From contig JYIP02000001.1 in assembly GCA_001051155.2 (NCBI GenBank), forward strand, positions 3,472,001 to 3,536,000: a DNA stretch of 64,000 bases. Direction: 5' to 3'. Position 1 is the stretch's first letter, and the number at the start of each line of letters is the position of its first letter. Under the pieces are notes generated by a model. That model worked only from the letters and a program-made list of their open reading frames with translations, was not told where the DNA came from and ran no database searches. Positions 52,401 to 64,000 of this stretch are shown here, in pieces. Made by a program: the position numbers and the translations under genes. The DNA comes from Chrysoporthe austroafricana (taxonomy: Eukaryota > Ascomycota > Sordariomycetes > Diaporthales > Cryphonectriaceae).

Positions 52401-54520
52401 GCACTTGTGTGCCGCTGTGACAGTGCTCGTCCGCTAATCCATGGATGGTGGTGGGCCGTGCCCGCCCTCAACCCAGCCTCGTCCACCCTCCATTGTCTGT
52501 GTCCGTCCATGCATCCGTCGGCTGGCGCAGAGGCGTCCTCTCTCCCTTGGTTCAGTTCGACCCTGAGGAATGAGTCATTTCAGGTTGCTCTTCTTCCCGC
52601 CCGCGACTGTCACGCAATCACCTCACCTTGTGCTGCCGCTGACCGTTTCCGACCGGCTGTGCAATGTCTCGGATGCACACGAAGCCTCCATGCAACCCGC
52701 TGGCACGAACAAACGTGTCCTTTTTTTATTTTTGCGTCGCAGCGCGTCGTGTGGGAATCGTATCCGCACCTCACCTCCAGTAGTGTCTAGTTGCCAGGCC
52801 CCATCGTGGTGTGGGGTACTAAATCCGGAGACAAGGGCCAGGATGACGAGATCGGATTTGAAGGATTGCATGTGCAGGAAGATTTGGGGAGCGTTGCTGC
52901 GCAGCCCTTTGGAAAGGAGCGCCTCCAGTGATGACCGCTTGGCTGCGCAGCTTCAAAACTGCCCCAAAGGCCTCCTGGTTGCGCCGGCGCCGTCTCACCC
53001 TTTTGCGACCCCCCCTGCAGGCCCCCTTGTCTAACCCTCGTCGCCTGCAGCTGACTGCAGATTTTGATTTCTTTTCCCGTGCTTGCAGCAACCAATTTGC
53101 GTTTGTCCTCACGCGTGCGATGCACAAAGGCTGCACTGGCCTGCAACCGCGGAAGCCAATGAGAGCGGTGGGACAAAGGACCGATGACCCCCGACCGAGC
53201 TGACGGGCTTCTTGAACTGGACGCTGAACTGCGCGTCTTACTATCCTTGGCTGCAAATCGCTCACAAGCGCTGTCAATCATTCAAGATTGCCCGTCTGAC
53301 CAGTCTTACTGGACGGCGCAGGAAAAGGGGTCGCCGCCCCCTCCTATCACCAACAAGTGCGGATGGGACCTGGCCAATGAGCACATCTGCGCAAAGGAGC
53401 GCAAACGGCACTGGCGAAGACGGCGGCAGCTAGTGGCGTCATGGACTACGCACGCACCGATTTTTTTTCTGCCCAGACCGACCGTGTCAGTGTCGCGTAC
53501 CTTTCGTGATTACCTCGTGCATGGGTGTGCTCTGGGGCCCCTTCGTATGTGGACGGCTGTGGATCCGCGCCACAGGTACTATGGTACTTCTATCAGCGCT
53601 GCTGGCCAAAGTGACGCCTTCACGGGCACAGCACAGGCCAGTGAGGCCTAACCGGGGTTTGAATACAGTCCGTATAGAGGTTTAACCTCGGCACGTGCTC
53701 GGCAGCGCTGCTCTTCCAAAGATTGCCTAGGAGAGAACCTCGGGGAAGGAAATCGACAGGGCTGGCATCAGTAATTCCCACAGGCTGGACTTTCAGACTT
53801 GACCGTCTGTCGAGTTAGCTGAGCCGCATGTTACGAGAGGCTTGACCTTTCAAGGCTGCCATGCCCATCTGTAAGCCGTCGCGACTCGGCCCGGGGGTGC
53901 AGACGAGAGGGTTCACGTGCAGCTAGGTTCACGGCCTGGGCTGACACACTCCACGTGGGGACTGGGCGGGTATCTTTTCCTGAAGGGACGACTTCAAACA
54001 TGCCATGAAAGGGTTGAGGTCACCTACACCTCGGCATGATTACCCCTCAGGCTGGTCGATGGCATAGCATAATCGAATTCTCGGAAACTGTTGGGAGACA
54101 GACGTCACACCGGCCGAGACGAGTTGTCACAGCGGTCCGTTCAGCAACTTGCTTGGGATAGTCAACAGAGAATGTATCCCAAGCCGGGCCCTTAAAGCCG
54201 TCGACTGCTGTGGGGGCCGACTCAACACCATGTCTTGAGGCTGGTGATGACGTTCATTGCTTCTCGCCTTCTGGGACGTGTTTCGTCTTTCTGACGTGCA
54301 TAACACACGATTTACCATCATGTTGCAGCTGCACCTGCAACAAGCATTGATTTAACCGGCAAGGAACCTTTCTTGCGAGCAGTAATATTCTTAATGTTTG
54401 CGCCTATGGCCTAGTATGTATGTGTGTACATGCCCGCAGGCCCATGATGTTGATACACCCATGACCATTGACGCCTGCCGCCCCCCCCCCCGGTGCATGA
54501 ACTCTCTCGTTGCCAGCTGC
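49494..54520. other. About 5 kb without a convincing gene
   Basis: Between the TBP leader and the ETF-QO 3' end lie many moderate overlapping frames on both strands (for example a 283-codon plus-strand frame at 50538-51389 and a 164-codon minus frame at 52787-53281). They have no family motif or repeated splice pattern and are Ser/Arg/Pro-rich, as expected from chance reading of pyrimidine-rich DNA. A non-coding transcript or long leader is possible. I cannot support a gene. Confidence 0.45.
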
Positions 54521-56583
54521 TTATGTCATGTAGTACTTAGGTCCCTCGCCACCTTGGGGGACCTGCCAGTTAATATCTTGGTTGGGAGCTTTGATGTCGC
54601 ATGTCTTGCAATGTATACAGCTGTGCGTGAAAGTCAGTCAGCCTCGCTCCCCAGTGAGGATGACACAGCTTGAGATGCTAGTGCCTGAGCCACAGGCGTA
54701 GTGGAAAAGGACGACTCACTTCTGCGCATTAATCTGGAACCTCACGCCCTCTGGTCTGGACGCATCCTCCACATACTCATACACGCCCGCCGGGCAGAAG
54801 CGATTCTCCACGCCCTTGAAAGGCGGCCAGGTCACAGCCGTATGCTTCTCCCAGTCTTTCACCTGGAGATGTACGGGCTGGTCCTCCTCGTGATTCGTGC
54901 CCGTACGGCTGACGCTGGTGAGGATGTCAAAGGTCAGCTTGCCGTCAGGCTTGGGGTACTCGATCTTCCTGCTCTGGTCCGCGCGCCTCGTCGCTTCGTG
55001 GTCCATCGTCTTGTGCTTCAGCGTCCACGGCACGCGGCCCTTCAGGACGAAGGCCTCGAGGCCGCTGTACACGATGCCGCCGTACAGGCCGAGCGCGGTG
55101 TGGAAGGACGGGCGCATGTTGCGGACCTCCTTGAGCTCCTTCCAGATCCACGACTCGCGGAGGGACTTCTCGTAGTCGAACAGAAACACCGATCCCTCGT
55201 TTGTGGACGATAGCGCGTTCCATGCCGCCTCGGCCGCGAGCATCCCGCTCTTCATGGCGTTGTGCGTGCCCTTGATCTTGGGCACGTTGACGAACCCGGC
55301 CGAGTCGCCGATCAGCGCACCGCCTGGGAACGCAACCTTGGGGATGGACTGGAATCCGCCCTCGATGAGCGCGCGTGCCCCGTACGAGATGCACTTCCCG
55401 CCTTCGAGCACGTCCGCGTACAGCGGGTGCTTCTTCATCTTCTGGAACTCGCCGTACGGGCTCATCCAGGGGTTCGGATAATCCAGCGCGACCACCAACC
55501 CCACGGAGACGAGATTATCCCCGAAGTGGTACATCCAGCCGCCGCCGTACGTGTCATACGGCAGGGGGTACCCCATAGAGTGTGTAATGTCGCCCTTCTT
55601 GAACTTCTCGGGCGCCACCTCCCACACCTCCTTGATGCCGAGCCCGTACGTCTGCGGCTGGGACTCGGACCGCAGGTCGAACTTGCGGATGACCTGCTTG
55701 GACAGGGAGCCGTGGCAGCCCTCGGCGAAGAGCGTGACACGGGCGTGGAACTCCATCCCGCGCTCGAACGTGTCCTTAGGCCTCCCGCTGCGCCCTATGC
55801 CGAGGTCGTTCGTTGCGACGCCCAGCACCGAGCCGTCCGGCCTGTACAGGACCTCGCTGGCACTGAACCCCGGGTAGACCTCGACGCCGGCCTCCTCGGC
55901 GCGCTCGCCCAGCCACTTGGTGAACTGGTTCAGCGAGACGATGTAGTTCCCCTTGTTGTGCATCTGCGGCGGCGCGGGGATGGGCAGCGCCCGCCGCTCG
56001 GTCAGGAAGCGCATGTGGTCGGGCCCGGCGGGGGTGGCGCCGTCGAAGGCGGAGGGGTTGTCGGGGGAGAGCCAGTCCGGGAAGAGCTCCTCTACGGCGT
56101 TGGGCTGGATGACCGCGCCGGAAAGGATGTGGGCGCCGAGCTCGCCGGCCTTCTCGAGGAGTAGGACGCGGAAGTCGTCGTTGCCGGCCTCCGTGGCGAG
56201 CTGCTTGAGGCGGATGGCGGCCGCGAGACCGGCGGGACCTGTGGCACATCTAGTCAGAGACGAGCTTGGGGGAGGTAGAGGGAGCCCCGGAGTCGGGTTC
56301 TGGAAGGCGTACCTCCACCGACGATGCAGACGTCTACCTCATCGCTCTCGCGCTCTATGGTGGTGGGATCGAAGGACTCATCCGGGGTGGCCATCCATCT
56401 CCGCATAGTGCAGGAGAACAATCTCGTCTGCGGTATCCTGCCTCCTGCTGCACATAACGGCCGTACTATGCTACTCTTAGGGATGCATGCCGATATTGAG
56501 CGCTGGCTCCGGATTGCTTGGGGTCTCGCGAGCGGCCTTGCTGTCCGGGCGAGACGCCCAGGTATTCTGCTGGGCGCAAGCAT
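54521..56583 (-). CDS. CIR2: Electron-transfer flavoprotein-ubiquinone oxidoreductase, mitochondrial
   Basis: Inner-membrane FAD/4Fe-4S enzyme passing electrons from ETF (fatty-acid, amino-acid and choline/sarcosine oxidation) to ubiquinone. Exons 56583-56313, 56238-54720 and 54620-54521 (1890 nt, 629 residues); introns 74 and 99 bp. A long basic presequence rich in Arg precedes [21 protein letters not shown], the FAD-binding site split by intron 1. [56 protein letters not shown] and [19 protein letters not shown] follow. The 4Fe-4S cluster ligands are [11 protein letters not shown] plus [10 protein letters not shown]. The last Cys group is on the separate 100-nt terminal exon that ends [10 protein letters not shown]. 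All catalytic features are present. Confidence 0.95.
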
Positions 56584-57908
56584 GGCCTCGGTAGTGGTGG
56601 TGCGGCGGGGGGCGGTAGGTCTATGGTAGCTCTCTCAATGCAGCCGAGGCATTGAAAGATCTCGAGAGTCAGCCAAAGTCCAGGAATTCCTCGGTGTGCA
56701 TGAGAAGACTATGGCATTGTCCTATCGAGTCTGCAGTACGGGCCCGGGGGGGTGTTGTTCGTGGTCCAGGGAGAACAATGCAAGATGACGCATAGAGGAT
56801 GGCCAGATCGTGGGCTCAAAGTCAGCTGTGCGACCGACCACAAAAAATCGCCGAGGAGCTCTTGGTAGCCGAGGGCCGGCGAGCATGGGCGATTCGAATC
56901 AGCTGCCTTCTGAGTGGCCAGTCTCCTAGAAGCTGGCCTCCGGGGAAGTGGGCCTGGCCTGAGAAAGAAAAAAAAAAAAAGTCAGAGAATAAAGCCGATG
57001 GATGTGGTGCCGTCATCCTTGTTCCCGACCTCCGTCCTCCCGTCTTCCGGACGCCCCAGCATTTGGCTTGTGATCGTCCGCTAGCTTATGCCGCAAAGAG
57101 GAGGCCGGAGGCGAGCATGATGGTAGCCACCGTACGATAACCTGCCTGCAGAGTAAAGTAACAGAGTTCTCGCTCTTTCGAAGCTTGTCGATGCTGCTGT
57201 ACGGAGAACGGCTGGTTGTTGCAGAGCGACGCCGTGGCTGGCTGATGAGACAACACCAACCGGCCATCTACTGCCTGCTGCGCAGGACGCGAGGGTTGAG
57301 CTCATGAAATTAAGGCAGATCCGGAATTCTGTGCACAGGGTGGATCATATTCACATGGACGCCATTATCAACATTGTCGTGGCAGTATCTTCTGCACCTC
57401 TGTCAGAGCTTGAGCAGGATGGTACGCCGCCTGCTACTCCGGCAGCACGAGTACTGTGGGCCGAATCCGGGCCATCCGACTTCATATGGCACCGATGATG
57501 AAAAGGCTACAGCTCTTCCCGTGTTCGATCCATACTCCCCAGGCTTTCTCAATTCTGATTTTGAATTTTGTTCTTTTCCCTTTTATTCCCGCAACAGGTT
57601 TTCAGCACGAGGATTTTGCGAAATGTGGCTGCTGGGGGCTGGACTATCAATCAAGACGTAACGCTACGCTCCAGCTGCGGAAACCCGAAGACTGCGGTTC
57701 ACCCATACTTCTAGGTGGGCATTCCCGGGTGCCTCAATTCCACGACGGCGCAGGCCTCTCCACCAGAGCCGATCAGAGTATGCCATCGCAATAGCATACA
57801 GGATGATGCGGTCGGATCCCTAGGAATCGCTCGGCCTGATCTACAACCATCCATGTGCTCTCGACGAAGGACTCATTTGAGTCTGTCATCTATATGATAG
57901 TCCGTCGC
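56584..57908. other. Intergenic
   Basis: Promoter of ETF-QO and 3' flank of the membrane protein gene. Short frames only, none with recognisable features. Confidence 0.5.
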
Positions 57909-59702
57909 TTACTCGTAGAACAGTGTGCGGACCATTTCGACCAACATGAACACTCTGCATCCAACGTATAAGCCAAGAATCGTGTAGAGCGTCAGACAGT
58001 GCACAATGTGCGTTTTTCCTGCTTTTCCGGGGCCGTGGAGATCTGTAAAGACTATTGTGCATAATCCGTTGCCGACTGAATATGGGATTAGAGATCCAGC
58101 TATCAGGACTGAAGCAGCGCGCCATGCCCAATGTTCCCATAGTGAAGGGAAGGCGAAATGCCATCCCAGGCAGTAAAGCGCCCCAAAGGCTATGCCAGTG
58201 ACGATCCCGGCGAAGTCGTCATCATAAAGGGCGACAGAATTCCTCCGAGGGCCGAGAAAGTCGAAGATCGTGAGCGAGATATCGGTAGGAGGAGGCTTCG
58301 TCGGGCACCACATTTTGTTGTCCATGCCGAAGGGTGGGAGGAAATTGCGTGACAGAAATCTGCTGCCTCCGAAGAGCTGCAAGTGTCTGAGGTCTTCGTC
58401 GGTCACCGGACGGACAGTCTGGGAGGGCTGAACTTGAAGCTTGATGGGACGTTCGACCCCCTGCGGTCTGGACCAGTATAGTGCATAGGCGAGCAAGGTG
58501 CACAATACATAAGTGCATGACGCGAGCTCCAGCTGCGTGAGGGCCTGGCTCATCTGAAGCTGGACAATGACCCGCACGACGAACCAGACCAGGTGGAAGG
58601 CGGCAAAGCTCTTGGCAATGACGCTCGCCTTGCTTTTGTCCTCTATATCATCTTTGCTAAGGCGGAACTCGTCACCAAGGATGCCAAGAATCTGCGCCAC
58701 AACGACTTGCGTGGCATTGAGATATAAAACAATCATGTCATATTGGATTAGCGGGGATGTATCGTTTTCTTGCGTGGCCTCGCTGCTGAGATGATCGACC
58801 TCATCAATGGTTGTGGGAGTCTCTAGAACAGGACGCACTGTTCCCCTCTGGTCATTGTCCGGTGCGTAGGAAATAGAAGGGAGGCAGACTCCGCCCAGAT
58901 CTACAGATGGCGGTCGACGTGCTGCCGGTCCGACTGAACGTCGGTCGTCCGAGATTTCCTCATTGCTGGGGCGATCTATCGAGGGCCGTTCAGGCTGGTC
59001 CAGGACTGCCATCTCAATGTCTTGGCTGGATTCGATTCTGAGAAGCTGTGGCTGGTCTCGTGCTGGTGCTTTCCCCTTATTGGAAGACCGCCTCCACAGC
59101 CTGGTAAATCGTCGCAGGAGAGCTGCGATGTAGCCAGACATAATTTGCCGACATCGTTGGAGCTCTCCACTGATCCTGCCGAAAGCAGCTGTGGTGTCTT
59201 GTACAGTAGTGCGCGCAAACCCTTGGTTTTGTGCCAGCGATAGCAAGGCTTTCCGTCCACGGTTGCCATCGTAAAACGGCGCAGAGCTCGGTATTTCTCT
59301 GCCATCTCTCTGCATCTCAAACCTCAGCCCACCCATATTCGCGAAGCTAGCATGCGTCCGCGTCCAAGTCCTCACACTTTTACGACCCAAGTTCTGGAGC
59401 ACGCGCAGGCCAAGAGACTCGGCGCGCCAGCTGGCGAAGGCAAAGCCCACGAGAAGCTCCGGCGCGATGACCATCACAAGGGACCAACACAGCTGGCGGC
59501 GAAGTTCTCACATTAGCCCCGCATTCCACCATCGCTTGAAGGGCAAAGCAGACCCGCTCTTGTGGTGAACAGGAGGAATATTAAGATGGAGTGCAATGAA
59601 AGTACTAGACACGATGACGCCGAGGCAGGAGAAGAAAACATCCGAAGTGCCGTTGTTAAGCAACCGAAGCCACTCAAGTACAGAGCTCGCCTGACCCGAC
59701 AT
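57909..59702 (-). CDS. Fungal multi-pass membrane protein of unknown function, interrupted by one in-frame TGA
   Basis: Reads 64 codons from MSGQASSVLEWL (ATG 59702), meets TGA at 59510-59508, and continues in the same frame (ELRRQLCWSLVMVIAPELL) to 57909, 598 codons in all if the stop is read over. This resembles a large fungal family of uncharacterised membrane proteins whose N-terminus has FFSCLGVIVSSTFIALHLNIPP directly followed by a basic segment and an APE-containing helix. Later helices include SFAAFHLVWFVVRVIVQ, ASCTYVLCTLLAYALYWSRP and GIVTGIAFGALYCLGWHFAF. A hydrophilic, Ser/Asp-rich loop of about 130 residues separates the first and second helical groups. The TGA may be a nonsense mutation, or lie in an unrecognised intron with a weak donor (for example GTTCAC after NIPP, CAG acceptor, CTAAT branch). 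Function not known. Confidence 0.65.
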
Positions 59703-60864
59703 TGTATGGTGTAGATGGAAATAAAGAGGAGGGGCGAGTATGCATAGCCAACGTCTGATTTTGGGTCTCGGCACGATTTTGAATGGACTGAGTTGGTAGC
59801 AGGCCCAGCCTGCTTGCGCGCATTCCACCCAAAATGCAACACTGTGCCAACATCTTGCATTTTAGGCAGTGACATGATAGAATTCATGATATATCGGATT
59901 GTGCACTTTGGTGGCGTAATGATGATCATGATGATCATGATGCATTTGTGAGGCAGGACATTGCTGGTTTCTTCTTTTGTAGTGACTATTATAAAGCGGG
60001 TCATCAGAAATTGGATCACACCAGCGCTTGGATCGTTTTTCACCACATTGCGAGATCGAAGTTTGTTGGATTAGATCAAGATATAGAGTGTGTTTATACT
60101 AGGCTAAGACGATCTAGTACGTGCGTCGCAGTAGGTGAGTTATTTGTATTAGAATATAGCGATGGATGAAGACGATTGATTGACTAGAGAGCATCAGAGG
60201 AGAGAGCTGGTGTACGAATATGCACGGGAGACCACTTAAGTTTATATGTATACATATGTAAGAGTACAAGTCAATTCGCCCTTTAATCCTCGAGGTTTAG
60301 ACGTATTCCAATATACCGTATTCAAAAATATCAAAACACATATACAGCGCTTGCTATCGTGAGCGGCGGCACAGAAGATTGTAAGTCGCTAGGAGCACAA
60401 TGTTAAATCTACTTCGGCTTTAAAGTATCTAGGTATTGCTGTCAGTAATTCCAGACGAGTACGTTCGCTCGTGCCATACTTGCCCCAGAAAATGCATATT
60501 GCTCATTCAGATAGCATCTTCGTACAGAAGCTTCGGCGTAAGGGTTGTTGCGAAGTTCTCCGCAGTCCATTAGTTATGATTGTTACGGCTATTTAGTGAG
60601 ATCATTGTGTTCATAATGCGTCCGAACCGTGTGGACTCTGCCAGGCTCTCAGTTCGCTCAGCAAAGCTAAACCTTGACTAGGCCTACCGGAAGGGACTGC
60701 AGACAGACTCTAGTTACGGAATTATCAATTGAGATTAGCTCTGTTGATAGACGTTCATTCCGAGCGGGTTCAAGAAGTCAAGCCCTGACCGTGAGGTCAA
60801 GTCTGCTTATAGAGTTTTGTCTTTATGATAAAGTGGAAATCCCATTTCCATATCGAAATCGTAA
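59703..60864. other. Intergenic, AT-rich
   Basis: Contains a short palindromic ATGATCATGATGATCATGAT motif near 59920-59940. No gene recognised. Confidence 0.5.
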
Positions 60865-60953
60865 GGTCTTGTGGTCTAGTGGTATGATTCTCGCTTAGGG
60901 CTCACCCTAATCCATTATTGCGAGAGGTCCCGCGTTCGATCCGCGGCAAGACC
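60865..60953 (+). tRNA. tRNA-Pro (AGG) with an 18-nt intron
   Basis: Acceptor stem GGTCTTG pairs perfectly with CAAGACC. The D arm has TGGTCTAGTGGTATGA (A-box), the T arm has GGTCCCGCGTTCGATCC (B-box GTTCGATCC), and the anticodon stem CTCGC/GCGAG closes a loop TTAGGGT with anticodon AGG at 60897-60899. The loop is split after the base 3' of the anticodon by an intron at 60901-60918, the standard 37/38 position. A run of T (about 60966-60974) follows at the expected place for a Pol III terminator. Confidence 0.92.
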
Positions 60954-61727
60954 CTTAAATATTTCTTTTTTTTTCAAATTTTGGTTTTATCTCCTGCAGA
61001 TGTGGCTCCGTCTTGATTCTGAAATTTTTTAGTCTATACGATACGTCCGTTATCGCAGGTGAACGTCAATAAGCAAGGAACGCTAAATTGAGAGGCACTA
61101 AGCGCTCCATTGCTACCAAGCCTGGTCTCCAGGCCATTCGCTCAGATAAAGAGGGCAAGAATGCGAATAAAGTAACGATCCCGAAGTCTAGCATGAATTT
61201 AAAAGAATAAATCGATAAGAAAATTCCAATCACCAAGCCCGAAGAGAGAGCCACAACTTGTAAAGAAAATTGTATCTAAGCAAGGGACAGGACCAGTGAC
61301 CCAGACTTCGGCGGCTAGTCTTCGTGCCTCACCGTCATATTAACAGGGAGTGAGATATATTACCTAAATATTGCTTGCTGTATAACCCTTTACTGACCCT
61401 GCGATTGGAGAGAACGGATCAAGCGTTGACTTCGATGTTAATGATACCTCTGGCCATCTTCGGCGCAGCTGCCTTCGCACAATTATAGCTCGAGCCGAGA
61501 GCGACGCGTTATAGCATTTCAGTCAGCCTCATTCCCCCATCTTGCAGAACAGCGAAAGCTAGGGTCTCTTGCAAAATGCCTTCAGCCGTCATTGCCTCGG
61601 TGACTTGCAACGAGGGTTACTGGCATATCCAGCCATTAAAGATTAGAAACAAGAACAAGAGACGTGAAAAGACAGCACACCCTGGAATTGATCCCACTCG
61701 TATAGCATAATCTCAGAGGACCGAAGT
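60954..61727. other. Intergenic with Pol III T-run
   Basis: Begins with the T-rich tRNA terminator. A minus-strand frame of 62 codons (61066-61254) with one hydrophobic segment is too short and isolated to call a gene. Confidence 0.5.
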
Positions 61728-62528
61728 TTACCGTAACCACTTGAAGGTCATATAAGCTACCGTACTCGTCATCCCAACGCCGGTCAGTATTCTCAGCCAC
61801 GCCATCAAGCCCTTCGCAGTCTTTCTTGCAGCAAATTCCTCCATCGCTTTGCCATCGTTTATATGAGGAAATGGCACGTCCTTCGGCACAGGTACCCCCA
61901 GCGCCCGACACAGCGGGTCCCATCCATCCTTGACATCCACAAAGAACAGCTGGCCCTCCGGCACAACCTCCTTCATCCACTCGATGTGCCTGTTGTAGGT
62001 CTTCCTCGTCGGCGGCTCCGCCTCACCGTACAGTGCAACCCATTGCCTCCTCAGCGCATTTATGTAGTCTACCGCCCAGCAAAGCGTCGGTAGCGGCCAT
62101 AGCACCACCCTCAGGAACCACATCGTCGCCGCGCCGCTCACGGCCTCCATGGACTTCTCCCACTTCTCCACGTCCCGCGTCGTGCAGATCACCCTGGCGT
62201 CGGGGTACAGCTCTAGCAACTCTGGCACGAGCGTGGCGCCGGGGCTATCTGCGATGGCGACATAGCCATCGCCGACGAGGCCGTCTAGTAGCCGCAGGTT
62301 CTCGGCGCGGCGCGCGTCATCCTGAGGCGGCCAGTGGTTGAGGATCTCGATGGCGGTCTTGATGTCCCGCTCCGGCCCGTTGAAGATCTGCGTGCCTCCA
62401 TGGTAGACGGGCCCGTCGAGAAGGATCTCGAGGGCGCTGCTGAGGGAGGCTGTCCCTGTGCGCGGGAGGCCGGCACAGATGACGCGAGGCCGGGCGCCGG
62501 GTTTGGGCTGGGAGTATTGCTGGCCCAT
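61728..62528 (-). CDS. Sulfotransferase-family (P-loop) protein with C-terminal membrane anchor
   Basis: 266-residue intronless protein of the fungal Sulfotransfer_4 type, often annotated as NAD-dependent epimerase/sulfotransferase-like. The N-terminal PRVICAGLPRTGTASLSSALE is the 5'-phosphosulfate-binding loop that binds PAPS in sulfotransferases. ARVICTTRDVEKWEKSM corresponds to the 3'-phosphate region, and NRHIEWMKEVVPEGQLFFVDVKDGW (split here) with PLCRALGVPVP is the conserved C-terminal half. A hydrophobic end (WLRILTGVGMTSTVAYMTF) suggests a tail anchor. Whether it uses PAPS is not certain; many fungal members are uncharacterised. Start is the first ATG, directly before the P-loop domain. 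Confidence 0.85.
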   Translation of the reverse strand: MGQQYSQPKPGARPRVICAGLPRTGTASLSSALEILLDGPVYHGGTQIFNGPERDIKTAIEILNHWPPQDDARRAENLRLLDGLVGDGYVAIADSPGATLVPELLELYPDARVICTTRDVEKWEKSMEAVSGAATMWFLRVVLWPLPTLCWAVDYINALRRQWVALYGEAEPPTRKTYNRHIEWMKEVVPEGQLFFVDVKDGWDPLCRALGVPVPKDVPFPHINDGKAMEEFAARKTAKGLMAWLRILTGVGMTSTVAYMTFKWLR

Positions 62529-64000
62529 TGAATCTGGCTGACAGGCGGGTGGGGAGATTGTTCACTCAAGAAAAATGAGAAGGCGCTGGGGGAGAAATGA
62601 TGTGCTTCTGAGTAGATTTGTGAAGCGCACCAAGGTGAAAAGGGGAACGAACATATTTCAATGTGCCCCTCTTGACATGCGGCTGAAAGCACATGCAGCC
62701 AACAGTGCGCCAAGCAGAAACTACCTGAACGTCTGACCGAACTTTGGAATGGAAAATTTAGGTTTTTGATGGTCTGATTTTCACGCGTGCAGTGAGACCT
62801 TGGGAGCTTTCTGCTCGAGGGAAGTTAGATTGTTTAAAAGAAGTGACTCTGGCTCTATCAAGATGTTGCGATAGTAGTGTCTACTGAGTACGCGAATGTC
62901 GATATAATTAGTTTAGAGAATTGTGGAGAATGGCTTATCCTGATGCCTGATCTATCGCAAGTCGGATATCACTTTTGGAACCGACTCTTGCGGTGGGCGG
63001 ATCTCCGTCAGTATATGAGCGAGGTGGTCAATACCAAAGATGTTGAGGGAGTGTCTGTTCCCAAGCCCGGCCCAGCCACATCTCCGTAACGATCTCCAGT
63101 GTCACTCGTTGACCCGGCGCCCAGGGTCTTCCGCCAAGTCGCAGGCAGCGAGCAGAAGCCTATGGAATGGTGGCTGGTCGCGGGCTACCGGTTACCGAGT
63201 GCCGTAGTCGTAAGCATGCGATGCGCGGAGACTCGCTCGTTGAGGAAGCGAGTGCCTCTGAACTGACTCCCACGCCGATGTCTCAGTCGACGAGATATGG
63301 CTGGATCACACGAGGTGATGGCTGTGGATTGTGACTCTAATGCCAGGCAACGAGACGGATTTGGTCACATCTCATAATTATCTCGTCTACAGTCAGTGTG
63401 CACCGTTCAAACCTACACATCGATCTCGTAATTCCTGAGTAGGTAGTGATGGCATGGTCGTTCTGCAGAAGGATTCGCGTGGCAATGCCGTGGAAACTGC
63501 TCCAGGCCAAGGGATCAGCCTGTGTTTCCCGAGGAGGTTGCCGTTGAGTGGGACGGGCCATCGGTCACAAGGGACCGGTGGTGTCGGGATGCCACCCAGA
63601 AAGAGCTGCAGATGACCCACTCTCTGACCACCCTGGCTGGCGCTGGTGCGCATCTCAGCCGCAAGAAGAAGGGATTCGACGCTGCTGAGGAATGGCAAAG
63701 TGGGCTTGTCATAGTAAGCCCCATGGCAATGGGGCTGAGCTCACGGGTCAGCAGCCTGTACATGGCGACCTTGTAAGTACTAAAGGGGCGAAATTGCAGC
63801 TTCGTCGATCCTAGGCATCACCTTTTGGCTGGGCGTATTGTCTGATCTCCCCGTTCTTGCATTAATATTGGGCTTGTACGAGTGTTGAGTCGATTCTGGA
63901 GCGAGTTCTGATGTGATTTCGAGATTTGTATGAGATCAAGGAGATAAGCCATCGTTCGAAGGCGTAGACATGGAGCAAGACCCCAGCGCACCAGCACACT
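62529..64000. other. Intergenic to the window end
   Basis: Short frames on both strands (62877-63089 plus, 63393-63763 minus, 63522-63776 plus) without recognisable motifs. A gene starting beyond the right edge cannot be excluded. Confidence 0.45.

Noticed and set aside
61066..61254. 62-codon minus-strand hydrophobic frame
   Set aside because: Too short and isolated, AT-rich context, no family match.
63522..63776. 84-codon plus-strand frame near the right edge
   Set aside because: Short, no recognisable motif, overlapped by an equally long minus frame; could be an exon of a gene continuing right, but that is unsupported.
1..64000. CRISPR arrays, bacterial operons, prophage or plasmid features
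   Set aside because: The window is spliced eukaryotic nuclear DNA. The only regular repeats are the tandem repeats listed, which lack spacers.

Overview
The window is nuclear DNA of a filamentous ascomycete (Pezizomycotina, most likely Sordariomycetes). Its genes carry short introns (about 46-100 bp) with GTRNGT-type donors and CTAAT/CTRAC branch sites just before the acceptor. It also has a HET-domain gene, a Zn2Cys6 regulator, a fungal copper-fist factor and fungal-type mannosyltransferase and MBOAT proteins. Where I derived exon structures by hand I checked that the exon lengths add up to whole codons.

Left end (1-7.3 kb): the remains of a metabolic cluster. Two complete mitochondrial succinyl-CoA ligase genes (alpha, 1103-2315; beta, 3341-4910) lie head to tail on the minus strand. 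Around them is debris: an alpha/beta-hydrolase piece joined to an aldehyde-dehydrogenase piece (1-504), a short-chain dehydrogenase pseudogene that has lost its catalytic Tyr (5369-6366), and a succinate-semialdehyde-dehydrogenase N-terminus joined to an alcohol-dehydrogenase C-terminus (6802-7285). I infer a former pathway feeding a semialdehyde or acid into succinate/succinyl-CoA.

Middle left (10-28 kb): housekeeping and cell-wall genes. These are a nucleotide-sugar transporter, the meiotic helicase HFM1/MER3, an MNN1-type mannosyltransferase, a GNAT acetyltransferase, a wax-synthase-like MBOAT acyltransferase and a conserved coiled-coil protein of unknown function. A homopolymer/N tract near 28.3 kb looks like an assembly join.

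Middle (28.8-38.8 kb): a copper-fist transcription factor with two Cuf1-type Cys boxes and the U2-snRNP protein SR140. These are followed by an AT-rich island holding a HET-domain gene, a tandem repeat and a hairpin.

Right centre (38.8-47.3 kb): an MFS transporter, a Zn2Cys6 regulator, a nitronate monooxygenase (divergent from the regulator) and a FAD-dependent amine/amino-acid oxidase. They stand side by side and could form one small catabolic or detoxification cluster.

Right (48-64 kb): the TATA-binding protein with a probable leader intron, a roughly 5 kb stretch without a convincing gene, the mitochondrial ETF-ubiquinone oxidoreductase, a multi-pass membrane protein interrupted by an in-frame TGA, a tRNA-Pro(AGG) with an intron, and a sulfotransferase-family protein.
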